Shown: one piece after another, positions 27,007 through 35,220 of the stretch | How the letters are laid out: each line of letters begins with the position of its first letter | Position numbering within the stretch: the first letter of the stretch is position 1 | NCBI RefSeq assembly: GCF_000829905.1 | Contig: NZ_CDPP01000002.1 | Span: 248,001-312,000 of the forward strand | Source: Beduini massiliensis | Lineage (GTDB): Bacteria; Bacillota_I; Bacilli_A; Erysipelotrichales; Coprobacillaceae | Direction: 5' to 3' | Length of the DNA: 64,000 nucleotides | The notes under the pieces: generated by a model | The model's database searches: none | What the model was told of the DNA's origin: nothing | What the model saw: only the letters and a program-made list of their open reading frames with translations | Position numbers and translations under genes: made by a program

Positions 27007-27711
27007 TTATCCTCCCATAAGTGTATTCGATAACATATTGGCAATTAATAAAATATAGATACTTAATAAAAATAGCGGTACAGAATTAATTGCACCAATA
27101 AAAAATAAGTTCTGCTCCTGTGAATGTTGACGATTGCTTGTATTGATTGCATTAAGACGTTTATGTAAAACAGCAAATTCACTGATCATCAATGATTTAT
27201 CTAAGTAATTAAATTGATATAAATCCAACATCAGTTCATTAACATCTGATAATTTATACTGTGATAAAAACTCAATATAACTTTGCTGATTCATTGGGTC
27301 TTTTTCAATTTTATTTACCAAAATTTGTAAATCTTTTTTAATAGAGTTGGGACAAGTCATCAAAGATTTTTTCAATGTGTTCGGTATATTATTCGATAAA
27401 ATCAATACTTCCAGTGAAGACAGCCATAAGGGAAAGTCTGCGGATACTTGTTCTGTTTTTTGCTTAACCTTAACTTTTATATAAAAATAGGGAATTTTGT
27501 ATCCTACCCAAAATGCTCCTATCATACCATAAATAAAAATAGGTTTATTAAATACAATTGGTCTGCAAATAAGCATATAGCCGCTTATCCATAAACCTAT
27601 GCATAACCCCCCTATGATTAAGCGATGCTTAAAAAACTTCTGCATACTCGTATTAGAAATTATTAAATAATCATTTAAGTTTCTTTCATTGAGTCGAGAT
27701 AACCATTTCAT
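27007..27711 (-). CDS. TadC-like membrane protein (type II secretion F-domain family)
   Basis: 234 residues. Two N-terminal helices (LIIGGLCIGLWISGYMLIC, FIYGMIGAFWVGYKIPYF), a cytoplasmic helical part (SADFPLWLSSLEVLILSNNIPNTL), and a C-terminal hydrophobic segment (IGAINSVPLFLLSIYILLIANML). This is the layout of TadC/GspF-type platform proteins, which form the inner membrane base on which the ATPase works. The call depends mainly on position after the TadA ATPase and TadB-like genes. It is separated from the TadB-like gene by three bases. Confidence 0.7.
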   Translation of the reverse strand: MKWLSRLNERNLNDYLIISNTSMQKFFKHRLIIGGLCIGLWISGYMLICRPIVFNKPIFIYGMIGAFWVGYKIPYFYIKVKVKQKTEQVSADFPLWLSSLEVLILSNNIPNTLKKSLMTCPNSIKKDLQILVNKIEKDPMNQQSYIEFLSQYKLSDVNELMLDLYQFNYLDKSLMISEFAVLHKRLNAINTSNRQHSQEQNLFFIGAINSVPLFLLSIYILLIANMLSNTLMGG

Positions 27712-27714
27712 TCT

Positions 27715-28500
27715 TTACTCCTTTCGATTGATCCATTTACCATTTAATCCACATGTCACCAATGTATATGCAATGATCAGCATTTCAAAATATAGGAAAG
27801 TCATCAGTTGGAATTGTGTAAGGCTGAATAGATTCCTCATAAGATCCATCGGAAACATATAAAGACAAAACAAAGATATGCCTACACTTAATAATGTGAA
27901 ATATATATTTGTCTTTTTAACATTATTTTTCTGCTTTTGAAACCGGATCACATCACTTTGCCAATCTTCAAAGTCAACATTATTTAAAGCCTGATAAACA
28001 TTATCTCCGCCGATCTGCTCTCCTAAAATCATATAGGAATGCAGTTTCAAAATATAGGAATTGCAATAGTGATCTTCAATATGGCTTAATGCGGTTTCAA
28101 AGTTTTCCCCATCCTCAATATCTTCTATCGCTTTTAAAATACAGGTATGCATTCTTGAAGAGTTTTCCTTGAAAGCCTCAGCTGTCTGTAATAATGCACT
28201 CTTAATTTTCTTATGTGTCTTATACTGGATAGTCATTTGTTTTAAATAAAGACAGTAGTCATTAAAACGCTGAAATTCATAAGTATAACTAAATTGAGCA
28301 TAAATAATAAACGGCAGCAGTAAGATAACCGTCAAAATTAATAATACCGCAAATTGCCATTTCAATTTGTGAGCTAAAGCTACTGCTGATAACAGCAGAC
28401 TATATATTCCCAAAGATTTCAAGTAATCCAGTACAGAATAATGATATCCTAATTTTTCAATGGAGCTTTTTAAACGGTTAATTTTAAACAAGTTTTTCAT
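27715..28500 (-). CDS. TadB-like membrane protein
   Basis: 261 residues from the ATG at 28500, just downstream of GGAAAGGAG and overlapping the end of the ATPase gene; an ATG at 28536 is possible. Two hydrophobic segments near the N-terminus (GIYSLLLSAVALAHKL, FAVLLILTVILLLPFIIYA), a central T2SSF-like helical domain (LKQMTIQYKTHKKIKSALLQTA, then YILKLHSYMILGEQIGGD), and two C-terminal helices. TadB and TadC together form the platform of Tad/Flp systems. Confidence 0.7.
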   Translation of the reverse strand: MKNLFKINRLKSSIEKLGYHYSVLDYLKSLGIYSLLLSAVALAHKLKWQFAVLLILTVILLLPFIIYAQFSYTYEFQRFNDYCLYLKQMTIQYKTHKKIKSALLQTAEAFKENSSRMHTCILKAIEDIEDGENFETALSHIEDHYCNSYILKLHSYMILGEQIGGDNVYQALNNVDFEDWQSDVIRFQKQKNNVKKTNIYFTLLSVGISLFCLYMFPMDLMRNLFSLTQFQLMTFLYFEMLIIAYTLVTCGLNGKWINRKE

Positions 28501-29650
28501 CTCCTTTCCATTGAAAACGACAATTGTATTCCGCATACTGATCTTTCATCCACTTGGGCATAGGATGATAACTGACAAAAAATTGATTATGCCGTTTAAC
28601 CACTTCATAAATCATTTTATGATGTCGACGATTATTTACATCTAACCAAAATACAGCTATCTGACTGATATAACGAAAAGTTTTTATATCCGTGATATCC
28701 GCTTTCACACGGATGCCAATATCCACCGATTGATAAATAATATTTTCTATCTTATCATTACCTAGTTCATTCCCTTCAAGCATATTTAAGATTCGCTTAG
28801 GGATATTAAAAACATGATCAGTATGCAAAGTGGTAATAATTTTTGCCCCAGTTGAAACAGACTTAATTAACTCTTTAACCTCATAACCTCTGGCTTCCGA
28901 TAACAGAATCCACTTGGGCAGCATTCTCATACAGCTTTTGATTGCCTGATTGTAATCCACCCTTTCATTCACCTTTAATTCCACAATATCTTTACTTGGA
29001 TACAGCTGGTTTAAATGCAGTTCAATTGTATCTTCTATTGTGATAATACGTTCATGATTTGGAATATAAGATGTTAAAAACTTTGCCAATTCTGTTTTTC
29101 CATCCCCTGTCATGCCGATAATGAAAAAATTCATATGGCTTTGAATACTGTTTTTGAATAATTGAATAACCTCTTTAGGACAATATTCCTGATCGGTCAT
29201 TTTCTCCTCACTCATCCTTGCAATACAGGGAGTTTTACGAATGGACATCGAGGTTCCGCTGGTAGAAAAAGACTGATGGGTAAACTGTAGTCGTAAATCA
29301 TTAAAATCAGCCTCCAATATAGGAGAAACTACATTAAATTGTTTATTTTCAACATTGGATATCTTATATGCCAGCTTCTCTATATCTTCATTACCTAATA
29401 CAACATCATGACATTGATATCGTCCTTTACTAATATGATTAATCCAGACCGAACGGCTGTTGCAATTTATATCAGTAATATTGATATCGTCAATCAAATA
29501 TTGAATTTTTCCAAAAAAATTTGGATCATGGATATTTTCTATTTTTTGTGGAACCTCATGAGGTTCCGCTATATAAGGCTCCGGTTCCTCCTCAATTCTT
29601 GAAACTCTTTCAAAATAGTCTATATCCTCGTTCTTTTTAAACCACTTCAT
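28484..29650 (-). CDS. tadA: CpaF/TadA-type secretion ATPase
   Basis: 388 residues of the VirB11/GspE secretion ATPase superfamily, CpaF/TadA branch. It is expected to form a cytoplasmic hexamer that powers pilin assembly. Visible motifs: Walker A GMTGDGKT (179-186), Asp box TIEDTIEL (204-211), Walker B ILLSEARG (248-255), and His box TLHTD (274-278). The N-terminal domain is short and the whole protein is slightly smaller than classical CpaF (about 450). Its ATG follows the stop of the pilin candidate by one base. It is the only strongly conserved part of the locus and anchors the functional call. Confidence 0.9.
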   Translation of the reverse strand: MKWFKKNEDIDYFERVSRIEEEPEPYIAEPHEVPQKIENIHDPNFFGKIQYLIDDINITDINCNSRSVWINHISKGRYQCHDVVLGNEDIEKLAYKISNVENKQFNVVSPILEADFNDLRLQFTHQSFSTSGTSMSIRKTPCIARMSEEKMTDQEYCPKEVIQLFKNSIQSHMNFFIIGMTGDGKTELAKFLTSYIPNHERIITIEDTIELHLNQLYPSKDIVELKVNERVDYNQAIKSCMRMLPKWILLSEARGYEVKELIKSVSTGAKIITTLHTDHVFNIPKRILNMLEGNELGNDKIENIIYQSVDIGIRVKADITDIKTFRYISQIAVFWLDVNNRRHHKMIYEVVKRHNQFFVSYHPMPKWMKDQYAEYNCRFQWKGDEKLV

Positions 29651-29651
29651 A

Positions 29652-29816
29652 CTACGCCTCTGGAACTACATTAATCGCTTGTTCCCACATTTTTGTCTGC
29701 GCCCCTTGAGCACTCTCGTTATTAGTATTGGTTATACTGATTGCTGCCACAACAACTAATGCTGCTACAGCTATTACAACAACAACTCCTAACGCTTGTT
29801 TAAGACTAAAATCCAT
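29652..29816 (-). CDS. Candidate major pilin, 54 residues
   Basis: MDFSLKQALGVVVVIAVAAL, then VVVAAISITNTNNESAQGAQ and a short polar tail ending VVPEA. It is a short protein with one very hydrophobic helix and a Flp-pilin-like size, placed directly before the ATPase gene. The ATG overlaps the previous stop (TAATG). Flp pilins are normally made with a leader cut by TadV; here only eight residues precede the hydrophobic stretch and no cleavage motif G/xxxxEY is seen. Similar protein starts recur in four other genes of the locus. Confidence 0.65.
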   Translation of the reverse strand: MDFSLKQALGVVVVIAVAALVVVAAISITNTNNESAQGAQTKMWEQAINVVPEA

Positions 29817-30190
29817 TATATTTCCTCCTCGATTATGATTGTCTGACGACTCTGAATCACTTCTTCTTGACCGTTGATATGTTGATAAGTTTGAATGATG
29901 TTAACATCCAGTAACCCATTAATATGATCAACGCCTAAAACCTGCACTTTAATATCACAGTCACTTTGCTTACTGAAGACAACATGTTTCAATACTTCTG
30001 CCACTAGTTGATCATTAGATGTAATTTGCTGATAAGGTGATGCCAACTGTTTCAGCGGATAATAAGTGCTGTCATAGCTAATTCCATGAGTTTCATTTAT
30101 TTTAAACGAACGGTCATTGATATCCGATAAGCATATAAAAAATATAAACATACAAATAAATAAAAAAGAGAATTTAATTGCTAATTTCAT
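29816..30190 (-). CDS. Membrane-anchored protein of unknown function, Tad-like locus
   Basis: 124 residues. An N-terminal helix (FSFLFICMFIFFICLS) and an outer domain of about 95 residues (LKQLASPYQQITSNDQLVAE, then VQVLGVDHINGLLDVNIIQT). No family recognised. GGGGAGAAAC precedes the ATG, and it lies nine bases after the adhesin gene and overlaps the pilin candidate by one base, so it belongs to the same operon. It may be a minor pilin or assembly factor. Confidence 0.7.
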   Translation of the reverse strand: MKLAIKFSFLFICMFIFFICLSDINDRSFKINETHGISYDSTYYPLKQLASPYQQITSNDQLVAEVLKHVVFSKQSDCDIKVQVLGVDHINGLLDVNIIQTYQHINGQEEVIQSRQTIIIEEEI

Positions 30191-30199
30191 GTTTCTCCC

Positions 30200-32188
30200 C
30201 TATCTTTGCCGATAAGCATTAAAAAAAGACAAATCCAATATTTGCCCGTTGTTTAATAACTCCTTTTTTAACATATTATTTTCTTCCCTGCTCCATTCAA
30301 AAATATAAAGACTGTTTTCATCTGTTGCTTCCTTATTTAAGGAATCATTTAGAAGTTGATGAATTGATCCATTTATTCGCCATTTCGATTGTGGAAGCAA
30401 AGTATTCATATAACTGTTTCCAATATATCGTATCGTTTTTTCAGACTCCCTCTCTTTAGGCTGCAAGAAATGAATAAGTACTGTCTTGTAAACAATCTTT
30501 TGATATCGATCTGTCACACTAAAAGTGACTTCACCTATACCTTCTCGATGCGAATCTATTGCTTGATTAAATATCTTCACTTTATTCGTTATATTGCCAT
30601 CTTCTTTATCTGTTGCCTGCACCCCTTGCAATAACAAGGCATCCGTTATTTCATCATCTACAAAAAAATAACGATCCGTAGCTTTAATGACAGGTGGCTC
30701 ATTGACAATCACGGTTATTGTTTTTTGAACAATCGCCCCGGCAAGATCGGTAATTTGATATGTTACTTTGTAACGACCGCTTTTAATTGTTTTTAATTTT
30801 TCATCCAGTGCGACCTCATTGCTTGTCACAATCAGTTGACTTGTAATATCCCCGTCTTCTTGATCATAAGCAGTCGCATAGTTTAAAGCCTCAAATTTAT
30901 CCCCTAATTGAATAATAAGATCTTCACCCTCAATATAGGCCTCTCCTCCACTCACAACTGGACTGGTGATTATCGGAGAATAGTTTACCCATTGTGCGGT
31001 TAAAGCAGCTTGTCCTTTACTATGGATATACTGGTTGTTTTCAAAATGACCGACCCCTAATAGCTGCCAACGATCAAAACTGTAGCCGGGACGGCTGACT
31101 TGATTAATTATGGTTGTTTCACCCGCCATTTTCTGAATAACTGTTACTTCTTTTTTGTCATTGTATATTCCGCCATTAGGATCAATCGTCAGTGTTCCTG
31201 TAAAGTTATCTGATTTTACCTTTAAAAAAGCACTGTCTTTTTGCGTTCCTATTGATGACAGGGATACTAAAGCCTGATTATTGCCTTGACTATGTCCGAC
31301 GACTTGTGACATAGGATTCTGCGGATCTCCTTGAATCATGCTGTTATACCCACTAATTTGTCCTTCATAATCCGGTATTTTGCACGTAATCTTCATTTTA
31401 TTACCGATTATTGTGACCTGTATCTTATCATTGGCATGAAATTTAAACCTTTCCACAATATGATGTGAATCTTCTAAAATCGTATAGTATTCTTTTGTTT
31501 TTTCATCATATTGATTCAAATAAACGGTAGGTGCTTTATTGACTTGATTGGAAGTAAAAGAAGGTATAAGCGAATGTTGAAACATTTTCTTTTCATACTC
31601 ATCATAAAGAGAATTAAATCGATTCAGATGTTGCTGATTTGTTCCCTGAAGCAAATGCGTAATTGCCGTTGTTCCCTTTTTTGGTCCAATATAATCAAAA
31701 TTTTCATTTCGTTCCTCACACATAACTTCCCATATTAATGTCTGAATAACCAAATAATGAAGCCTTGTTTCATTCGTTCCATCATCATAGCGATACTGTT
31801 TTTGTACTAACTGCAATAGCTTTGAAACATTCAAATACTTGCTGTCCGGTGTCGTTTTAGAATTATACGCCTTGACAAATAAAAGCGGTACGTTGCTCCC
31901 TTGATATTGACTATTATCAATTGAAACTACCCCGGGTTCTATACAATAGACAAATTCATTATTTGCTCCGGCAATCATTATCTTAAAATCATCATACTTA
32001 GCTCCACCTTTACCGTTAAAATATTCTTCATTCCCAATCTTTCCCTGTGCCTTTGTCATAATTCCGGCAACAACTTCCCTCATGGTAAATACCTTATCAC
32101 CATTTTCCAAGGCACTAACAGAGGTAAAAGAAATACACCCGACCAGAATACTTAACGCCACTTTACAAATAGTTAGACATCTTTTCAT
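30200..32188 (-). CDS. Secreted thioester-domain adhesin with InlB-type and Ig-like repeats
   Basis: 662 residues. Signal peptide MKRCLTICKVALSILVG...SVSALEN. Residues about 30-200 look like a thioester domain: Cys82 in FVYCIEPG and Gln149 in LVIQTLIWEV match the [YFL]-C-I-x-P and TQxAIW signatures whose Cys and Gln form an internal thioester for covalent attachment to host surfaces. Then an InlB B-repeat (about 338-402, GYSFDRWQLLG...LTAQW) and two DUF5011-type Ig-like domains (about 415-580, AYDQEDGDITSQLIV and ATDKEDGNITNKVKI). There is no LPxTG motif and no obvious C-terminal anchor. Being the first gene of the operon with the Tad-like apparatus suggests it is displayed with it. AAAAGGGGGAAAGT precedes the ATG. 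Confidence 0.82.
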   Translation of the reverse strand: MKRCLTICKVALSILVGCISFTSVSALENGDKVFTMREVVAGIMTKAQGKIGNEEYFNGKGGAKYDDFKIMIAGANNEFVYCIEPGVVSIDNSQYQGSNVPLLFVKAYNSKTTPDSKYLNVSKLLQLVQKQYRYDDGTNETRLHYLVIQTLIWEVMCEERNENFDYIGPKKGTTAITHLLQGTNQQHLNRFNSLYDEYEKKMFQHSLIPSFTSNQVNKAPTVYLNQYDEKTKEYYTILEDSHHIVERFKFHANDKIQVTIIGNKMKITCKIPDYEGQISGYNSMIQGDPQNPMSQVVGHSQGNNQALVSLSSIGTQKDSAFLKVKSDNFTGTLTIDPNGGIYNDKKEVTVIQKMAGETTIINQVSRPGYSFDRWQLLGVGHFENNQYIHSKGQAALTAQWVNYSPIITSPVVSGGEAYIEGEDLIIQLGDKFEALNYATAYDQEDGDITSQLIVTSNEVALDEKLKTIKSGRYKVTYQITDLAGAIVQKTITVIVNEPPVIKATDRYFFVDDEITDALLLQGVQATDKEDGNITNKVKIFNQAIDSHREGIGEVTFSVTDRYQKIVYKTVLIHFLQPKERESEKTIRYIGNSYMNTLLPQSKWRINGSIHQLLNDSLNKEATDENSLYIFEWSREENNMLKKELLNNGQILDLSFFNAYRQR

Positions 32189-32218
32189 ACTTTCCCCCTT
32201 TTCAATAAAATAAAAATA

Positions 32219-32244
32219 GAAAAAGGTATCTCCATACTTTTTTC
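32219..32244 (-). other. Hairpin with T-run in the leader of the adhesin operon
   Basis: Minus strand AAAAAGTAT / ATACCTTTTT (one bulged C) with a GGAG loop, followed by TTTTTCTATTTTTATTTT. AT-rich and weak, but it has the form of an intrinsic terminator about 30 bases before the adhesin ATG. Confidence 0.35.
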
Positions 32245-32253
32245 TACACTATC

Positions 32254-32262
32254 ATATTACCA
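32254..32262 (-). promoter_or_regulatory. Candidate extended -10 promoter of the adhesin/Tad-like operon
   Basis: Minus strand TGG followed by TAATAT (32259-32254). No good -35 box. A promoter here is expected because a terminator-like structure separates this operon from the gene upstream. Confidence 0.35.
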
Positions 32263-32384
32263 TGTTTTATATAAAAAAATATCCCAAATCTCAGCCAAAA
32301 TTATTTATCAATATCGTCCCTGTTCATTATTTATTATCGCAGCATTTACCCGACATTTTCTTAAATTCATACAATTCGTCGCAA

Positions 32385-32467
32385 ATTAAAAAGTGACAGC
32401 TTCAAAATTGCTTCTAAAAGTTAGATCAAACCTCTAACAAATCAAAAACAATTCTTTCTATCTGTCA
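32385..32467 (-). terminator. Branched terminator-like structure after the Ig-like/transglutaminase-fold gene
   Basis: Minus strand AGTGACAG and CTGTCACT (8 bp, perfect) enclose an inner GTTAG/CTAAC hairpin and are followed by TTTTTAATTT. The loop is long (about 57 bases), so folding strength is uncertain. Confidence 0.55.
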
Positions 32468-32479
32468 CTCCATTATTCA

Positions 32480-33772
32480 CTAATTGGAAAATTTCTTAGT
32501 ACATTGCGGATAATAACTTTCATCAAAGACATACCCTAACGCTTTCATTTCACTGGTTGATAATAATTGGAATCCCGTACCATAAATACGTTCGTAAGCA
32601 ACATCAATATGATAATAATTTTCGCCCACCTTCACAATATTCCATACCATTTCCATATTATTATATGTTCCCTCAACATAATAACAATCAATCTTTTGCT
32701 GCTGACACATATATAAGAAAGCACGTGCAAATCCTTCATCTGTTGCCGCATTATTGCATATTGCGCCATAAGAAGAATTGGCATATTTACCGGGAGCATC
32801 CGCCGGCAGATATTTAGTAAATTTTACCAAATAATCATTCATTTGCTTAACCAAATCATAATGATTGGTCGCTGTAAACATTGCTCGGCTGATGGTCAGA
32901 TAGTTCCCTTCCAACTGACGATATTTTTCTTTTGGCAAGTATGGTCCATTCGCCACATCCTGCACACTGTCTGCTTCATCTACCCCATCAATTTGTACCG
33001 TAATCGTACGATTGACCGTCGTGATGTTTCCTGATAAATCAGAAACAGTATATGTCAATGTATAACTTCCTGCTGTATTCGTATCTACCATTCCGGTCAC
33101 TTTTATTGAAGTGGTTAGATCTCCATCTGTTTTATCATTTGCCCTTACACCTTCTAAAGCATTAAATAAAGTCCCTACTTTCACTACTTTATTTTCTACA
33201 CCACTAAATATCGGTGCTTCATTATCCTGACTCACCACAACACTCAAGCGCAGCTTGTTTGAACGGTTTCCGTAGATATCCTCCACAATAATAAAGACAT
33301 CATTATAAGTTTTTGCTTCTGTAAACGTCTTTGTTTTCGGTCTGTCCTCTTCATCAAAATACACAATGTATTCCGAAGCATCTTGGATATCTTTAACTAA
33401 ATCAGCAGCAATCAATGTATCGCCCACTTTAATCTCATATTTTGTTTGTATCAAAGAAGCAATCGGTGCTTCCGTATCTCGGATTTGAATTGTAAAAGGG
33501 TACTGTTTTCCTGCATATTCCGCATAGGCAGTATATATACCAATTTGATCAATTTGAACATCAGATAAATTTATAACCGCATTTTCTAATACTTTTTCAT
33601 TTGCGTTCAAATAATTTTCGGCTGTCGTAGGGATTTCAGAGTGAATTTCATAAGTAAATTGTCTTTGTTTAACCGCAACAGGATCAACTGTAAATAAAAG
33701 ACCAACCAGTGAGACGGAACCCACCAGCAACGCTCCCATTATACCCGCTATTATCTTCTCCCGTTTATCCAT
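32480..33772 (-). CDS. Exported Ig-like protein with degenerate transglutaminase-like domain
   Basis: 430 residues from ATG 33772 (AAGGGTGA upstream; a GTG three codons earlier is less likely). One N-terminal membrane segment (IIAGIMGALLVGSVSLVGLLF) anchors or exports the protein. Then come three beta-rich Ig-like segments, the third a clear DUF5011 type (NDKTDGDLTTSIKVTG, TLTYTVSDLSGN). The C-terminal 100 residues follow the transglutaminase-like fold: SSYGAICNNAATDEGFARAF, MVWNIVKVGENYYHIDVAYE. In active members the pattern is C-E-G-Y-A, H-A-W-N and D; here the Cys position is Asp345 and the His position Met375, only Asp390 being kept. It is probably a binding rather than catalytic module. 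Confidence 0.75.
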   Translation of the reverse strand: MDKREKIIAGIMGALLVGSVSLVGLLFTVDPVAVKQRQFTYEIHSEIPTTAENYLNANEKVLENAVINLSDVQIDQIGIYTAYAEYAGKQYPFTIQIRDTEAPIASLIQTKYEIKVGDTLIAADLVKDIQDASEYIVYFDEEDRPKTKTFTEAKTYNDVFIIVEDIYGNRSNKLRLSVVVSQDNEAPIFSGVENKVVKVGTLFNALEGVRANDKTDGDLTTSIKVTGMVDTNTAGSYTLTYTVSDLSGNITTVNRTITVQIDGVDEADSVQDVANGPYLPKEKYRQLEGNYLTISRAMFTATNHYDLVKQMNDYLVKFTKYLPADAPGKYANSSYGAICNNAATDEGFARAFLYMCQQQKIDCYYVEGTYNNMEMVWNIVKVGENYYHIDVAYERIYGTGFQLLSTSEMKALGYVFDESYYPQCTKKFSN

Positions 33773-33809
33773 AAACTTCACCCTTCATTCCGACTAAAAT
33801 ATCTAAATC

Positions 33810-33818
33810 ATTATATCA
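33810..33818 (-). promoter_or_regulatory. Extended -10 promoter of the Ig-like/transglutaminase-fold gene
   Basis: Minus strand TGA followed by a perfect TATAAT (33815-33810), about 40 bases before the ATG. The -35 region is not recognisable, so activation by a regulator is plausible. Confidence 0.55.
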
Positions 33819-33860
33819 TCAAATCCCCAGTTTGACATACAATTAGATAAATAATTAGCA

Positions 33861-33888
33861 ATTCTTAAGAATATTTAGATTTTCTTAA
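33861..33888. repeat. Direct repeat TTCTTAA with 20-base period upstream of that promoter
   Basis: TTCTTAA at 33862 and 33882 on the plus strand (TTAAGAA on the transcribed side), start to start about two helical turns. The first copy is also part of the palindrome ATTCTTAAGAAT. It lies 45-75 bases upstream of the -10 box, a typical activator position. Confidence 0.35.
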
Positions 33889-33983
33889 TATATCTCTATT
33901 TTAACATAAATTTGTGATAATAAAAGTTGTTTTGTCGAACTATTATGACTTATCATAAGTTTTAACACGCAATAGAAATTTTA

Positions 33984-34763
33984 TTAGAAAAATATCTGAT
34001 ATTCCACCTTTTCTTGTATACAAAATTCTTCTATTTGTTTAGATAACAATTCAAAATAATGTCGATTCCCTTGATTATAAATCTGATGATAAAGAGGCAG
34101 CAGAGTGGGAGCATGCTTCTCAATTTGTTCCATTACCCACTTCTTATTCTCGCCTTTCAAGCGCAATGCATCAAACATATAATAGTCGACATAAGATTTA
34201 CTCTCTCTAATAATCTCTTTGTAATTGGTTAATTTAGGTAAAATCGGAGCTACAAAAACATACGTGGTTATACCGGCGTCATGAATTTTTTTCAAAGCAT
34301 CCATTCTTTCTTTAATCGGCGATGCCCCCTCTTCCATGATTCTTCTGAATTTTTCATCCACGGTAGCAATACTCATTCCCACCTCGACATGATCGATCTG
34401 CTTAAATAAATCAATATCCCGAACAACCAGCTTTGACTTGGTTAGGATTGAAACGGTCCCGCTAAATCCGATCAAATGTTTCAAGGCGTTTCGCGTCACT
34501 TTATATTTTGCTTCTATTGGCTGATAAGGGTCCGTAACTGAACTCATCATAATCCGTTTGGCATTTTTAGGAATAGGATATTCTTGAATCCTTTTAACAT
34601 CCACATAATCTCCCCAGGCTTCAATGTGTTGAGTATAGTCTTTCATATAGTGAGCATAACAATACTTACACCGATGGGTACATCCTCGATAAGGATTAAA
34701 AACATGACCAAACGCTTTACTTTTCGTTAAAAAACTATTTACATCTATTTCCTGAATCTCCAT
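33984..34763 (-). CDS. SPL-family (spore photoproduct lyase-like) radical SAM protein
   Basis: 259 residues from ATG 34763, with AAGGAGAAGAAAC upstream. The radical SAM cluster is in the motif RGCTHRCKYCYA (CxxxCxxC). FNPYRGCTHRCKYCYAHYM and the later MMSSVTDPYQPIE, TKSKLVVRDIDLF, GMSIATVDEKF match the SplB-like DNA repair photolyase group found widely in bacteria. The reaction is unknown for most members; true spore photoproduct lyases repair thymine dimers, but this protein is shorter and the substrate is unproved. Its start overlaps the end of the GNAT gene. Confidence 0.85.
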   Translation of the reverse strand: MEIQEIDVNSFLTKSKAFGHVFNPYRGCTHRCKYCYAHYMKDYTQHIEAWGDYVDVKRIQEYPIPKNAKRIMMSSVTDPYQPIEAKYKVTRNALKHLIGFSGTVSILTKSKLVVRDIDLFKQIDHVEVGMSIATVDEKFRRIMEEGASPIKERMDALKKIHDAGITTYVFVAPILPKLTNYKEIIRESKSYVDYYMFDALRLKGENKKWVMEQIEKHAPTLLPLYHQIYNQGNRHYFELLSKQIEEFCIQEKVEYQIFF

Positions 34764-35217
34764 GTTTCTTCTCCTTATTCGTTTGATAATAAAAAACACT
34801 CACATAATAATCCTCTTCAGGCAAATCTTTTACATAATGAAAACCTAAAGACTCATATATTGTTTTTAATTTTTCATTTTTATAATAGCAATCCAAATAA
34901 ATCGTTGTTTTATCCGGATAATATTGATTTAAAAAATTTATGATATTTTTAGTCACGCCATTACCTTGGAAATAAGGGGTTATTGCCAACCGATAAAAGT
35001 AATACTCGTGATCTATCGTTTTCATCGAAAAAGTGCCTATTAATTCTCCATTTCTAAATATTCCAAACACTCTGTTTTCACTTACTTCTTTCATTAAAAA
35101 CACGTTGTCCCAAGGGTATTGCCACTGGGGAATACCACGATTCAATAAATCAATAGTGACAATGTCAAGCAGCTCTTTTAGTTTATCTGTTTCTTTTAAT
35201 TCTAAATGTCTGATCAT
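34735..35217 (-). CDS. GNAT family N-acetyltransferase
   Basis: 160 residues. GNAT fold with the acetyl-CoA loop region RLAITPYFQGNGVTKNIINFL (motif A, R/Q-x-x-G-x-G/A here QGNGV) and YESLGFHYVKDL as motif B. The substrate is unknown. The gene overlaps the radical SAM gene by 29 bases, so both are made from one message. The ribosome binding site is weak, and the start lies within the T-run of the terminator that ends the aldo/keto reductase gene. Confidence 0.82.
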   Translation of the reverse strand: MIRHLELKETDKLKELLDIVTIDLLNRGIPQWQYPWDNVFLMKEVSENRVFGIFRNGELIGTFSMKTIDHEYYFYRLAITPYFQGNGVTKNIINFLNQYYPDKTTIYLDCYYKNEKLKTIYESLGFHYVKDLPEEDYYVSVFYYQTNKEKKHGDSGNRCK

Positions 35218-35220
35218 TAT

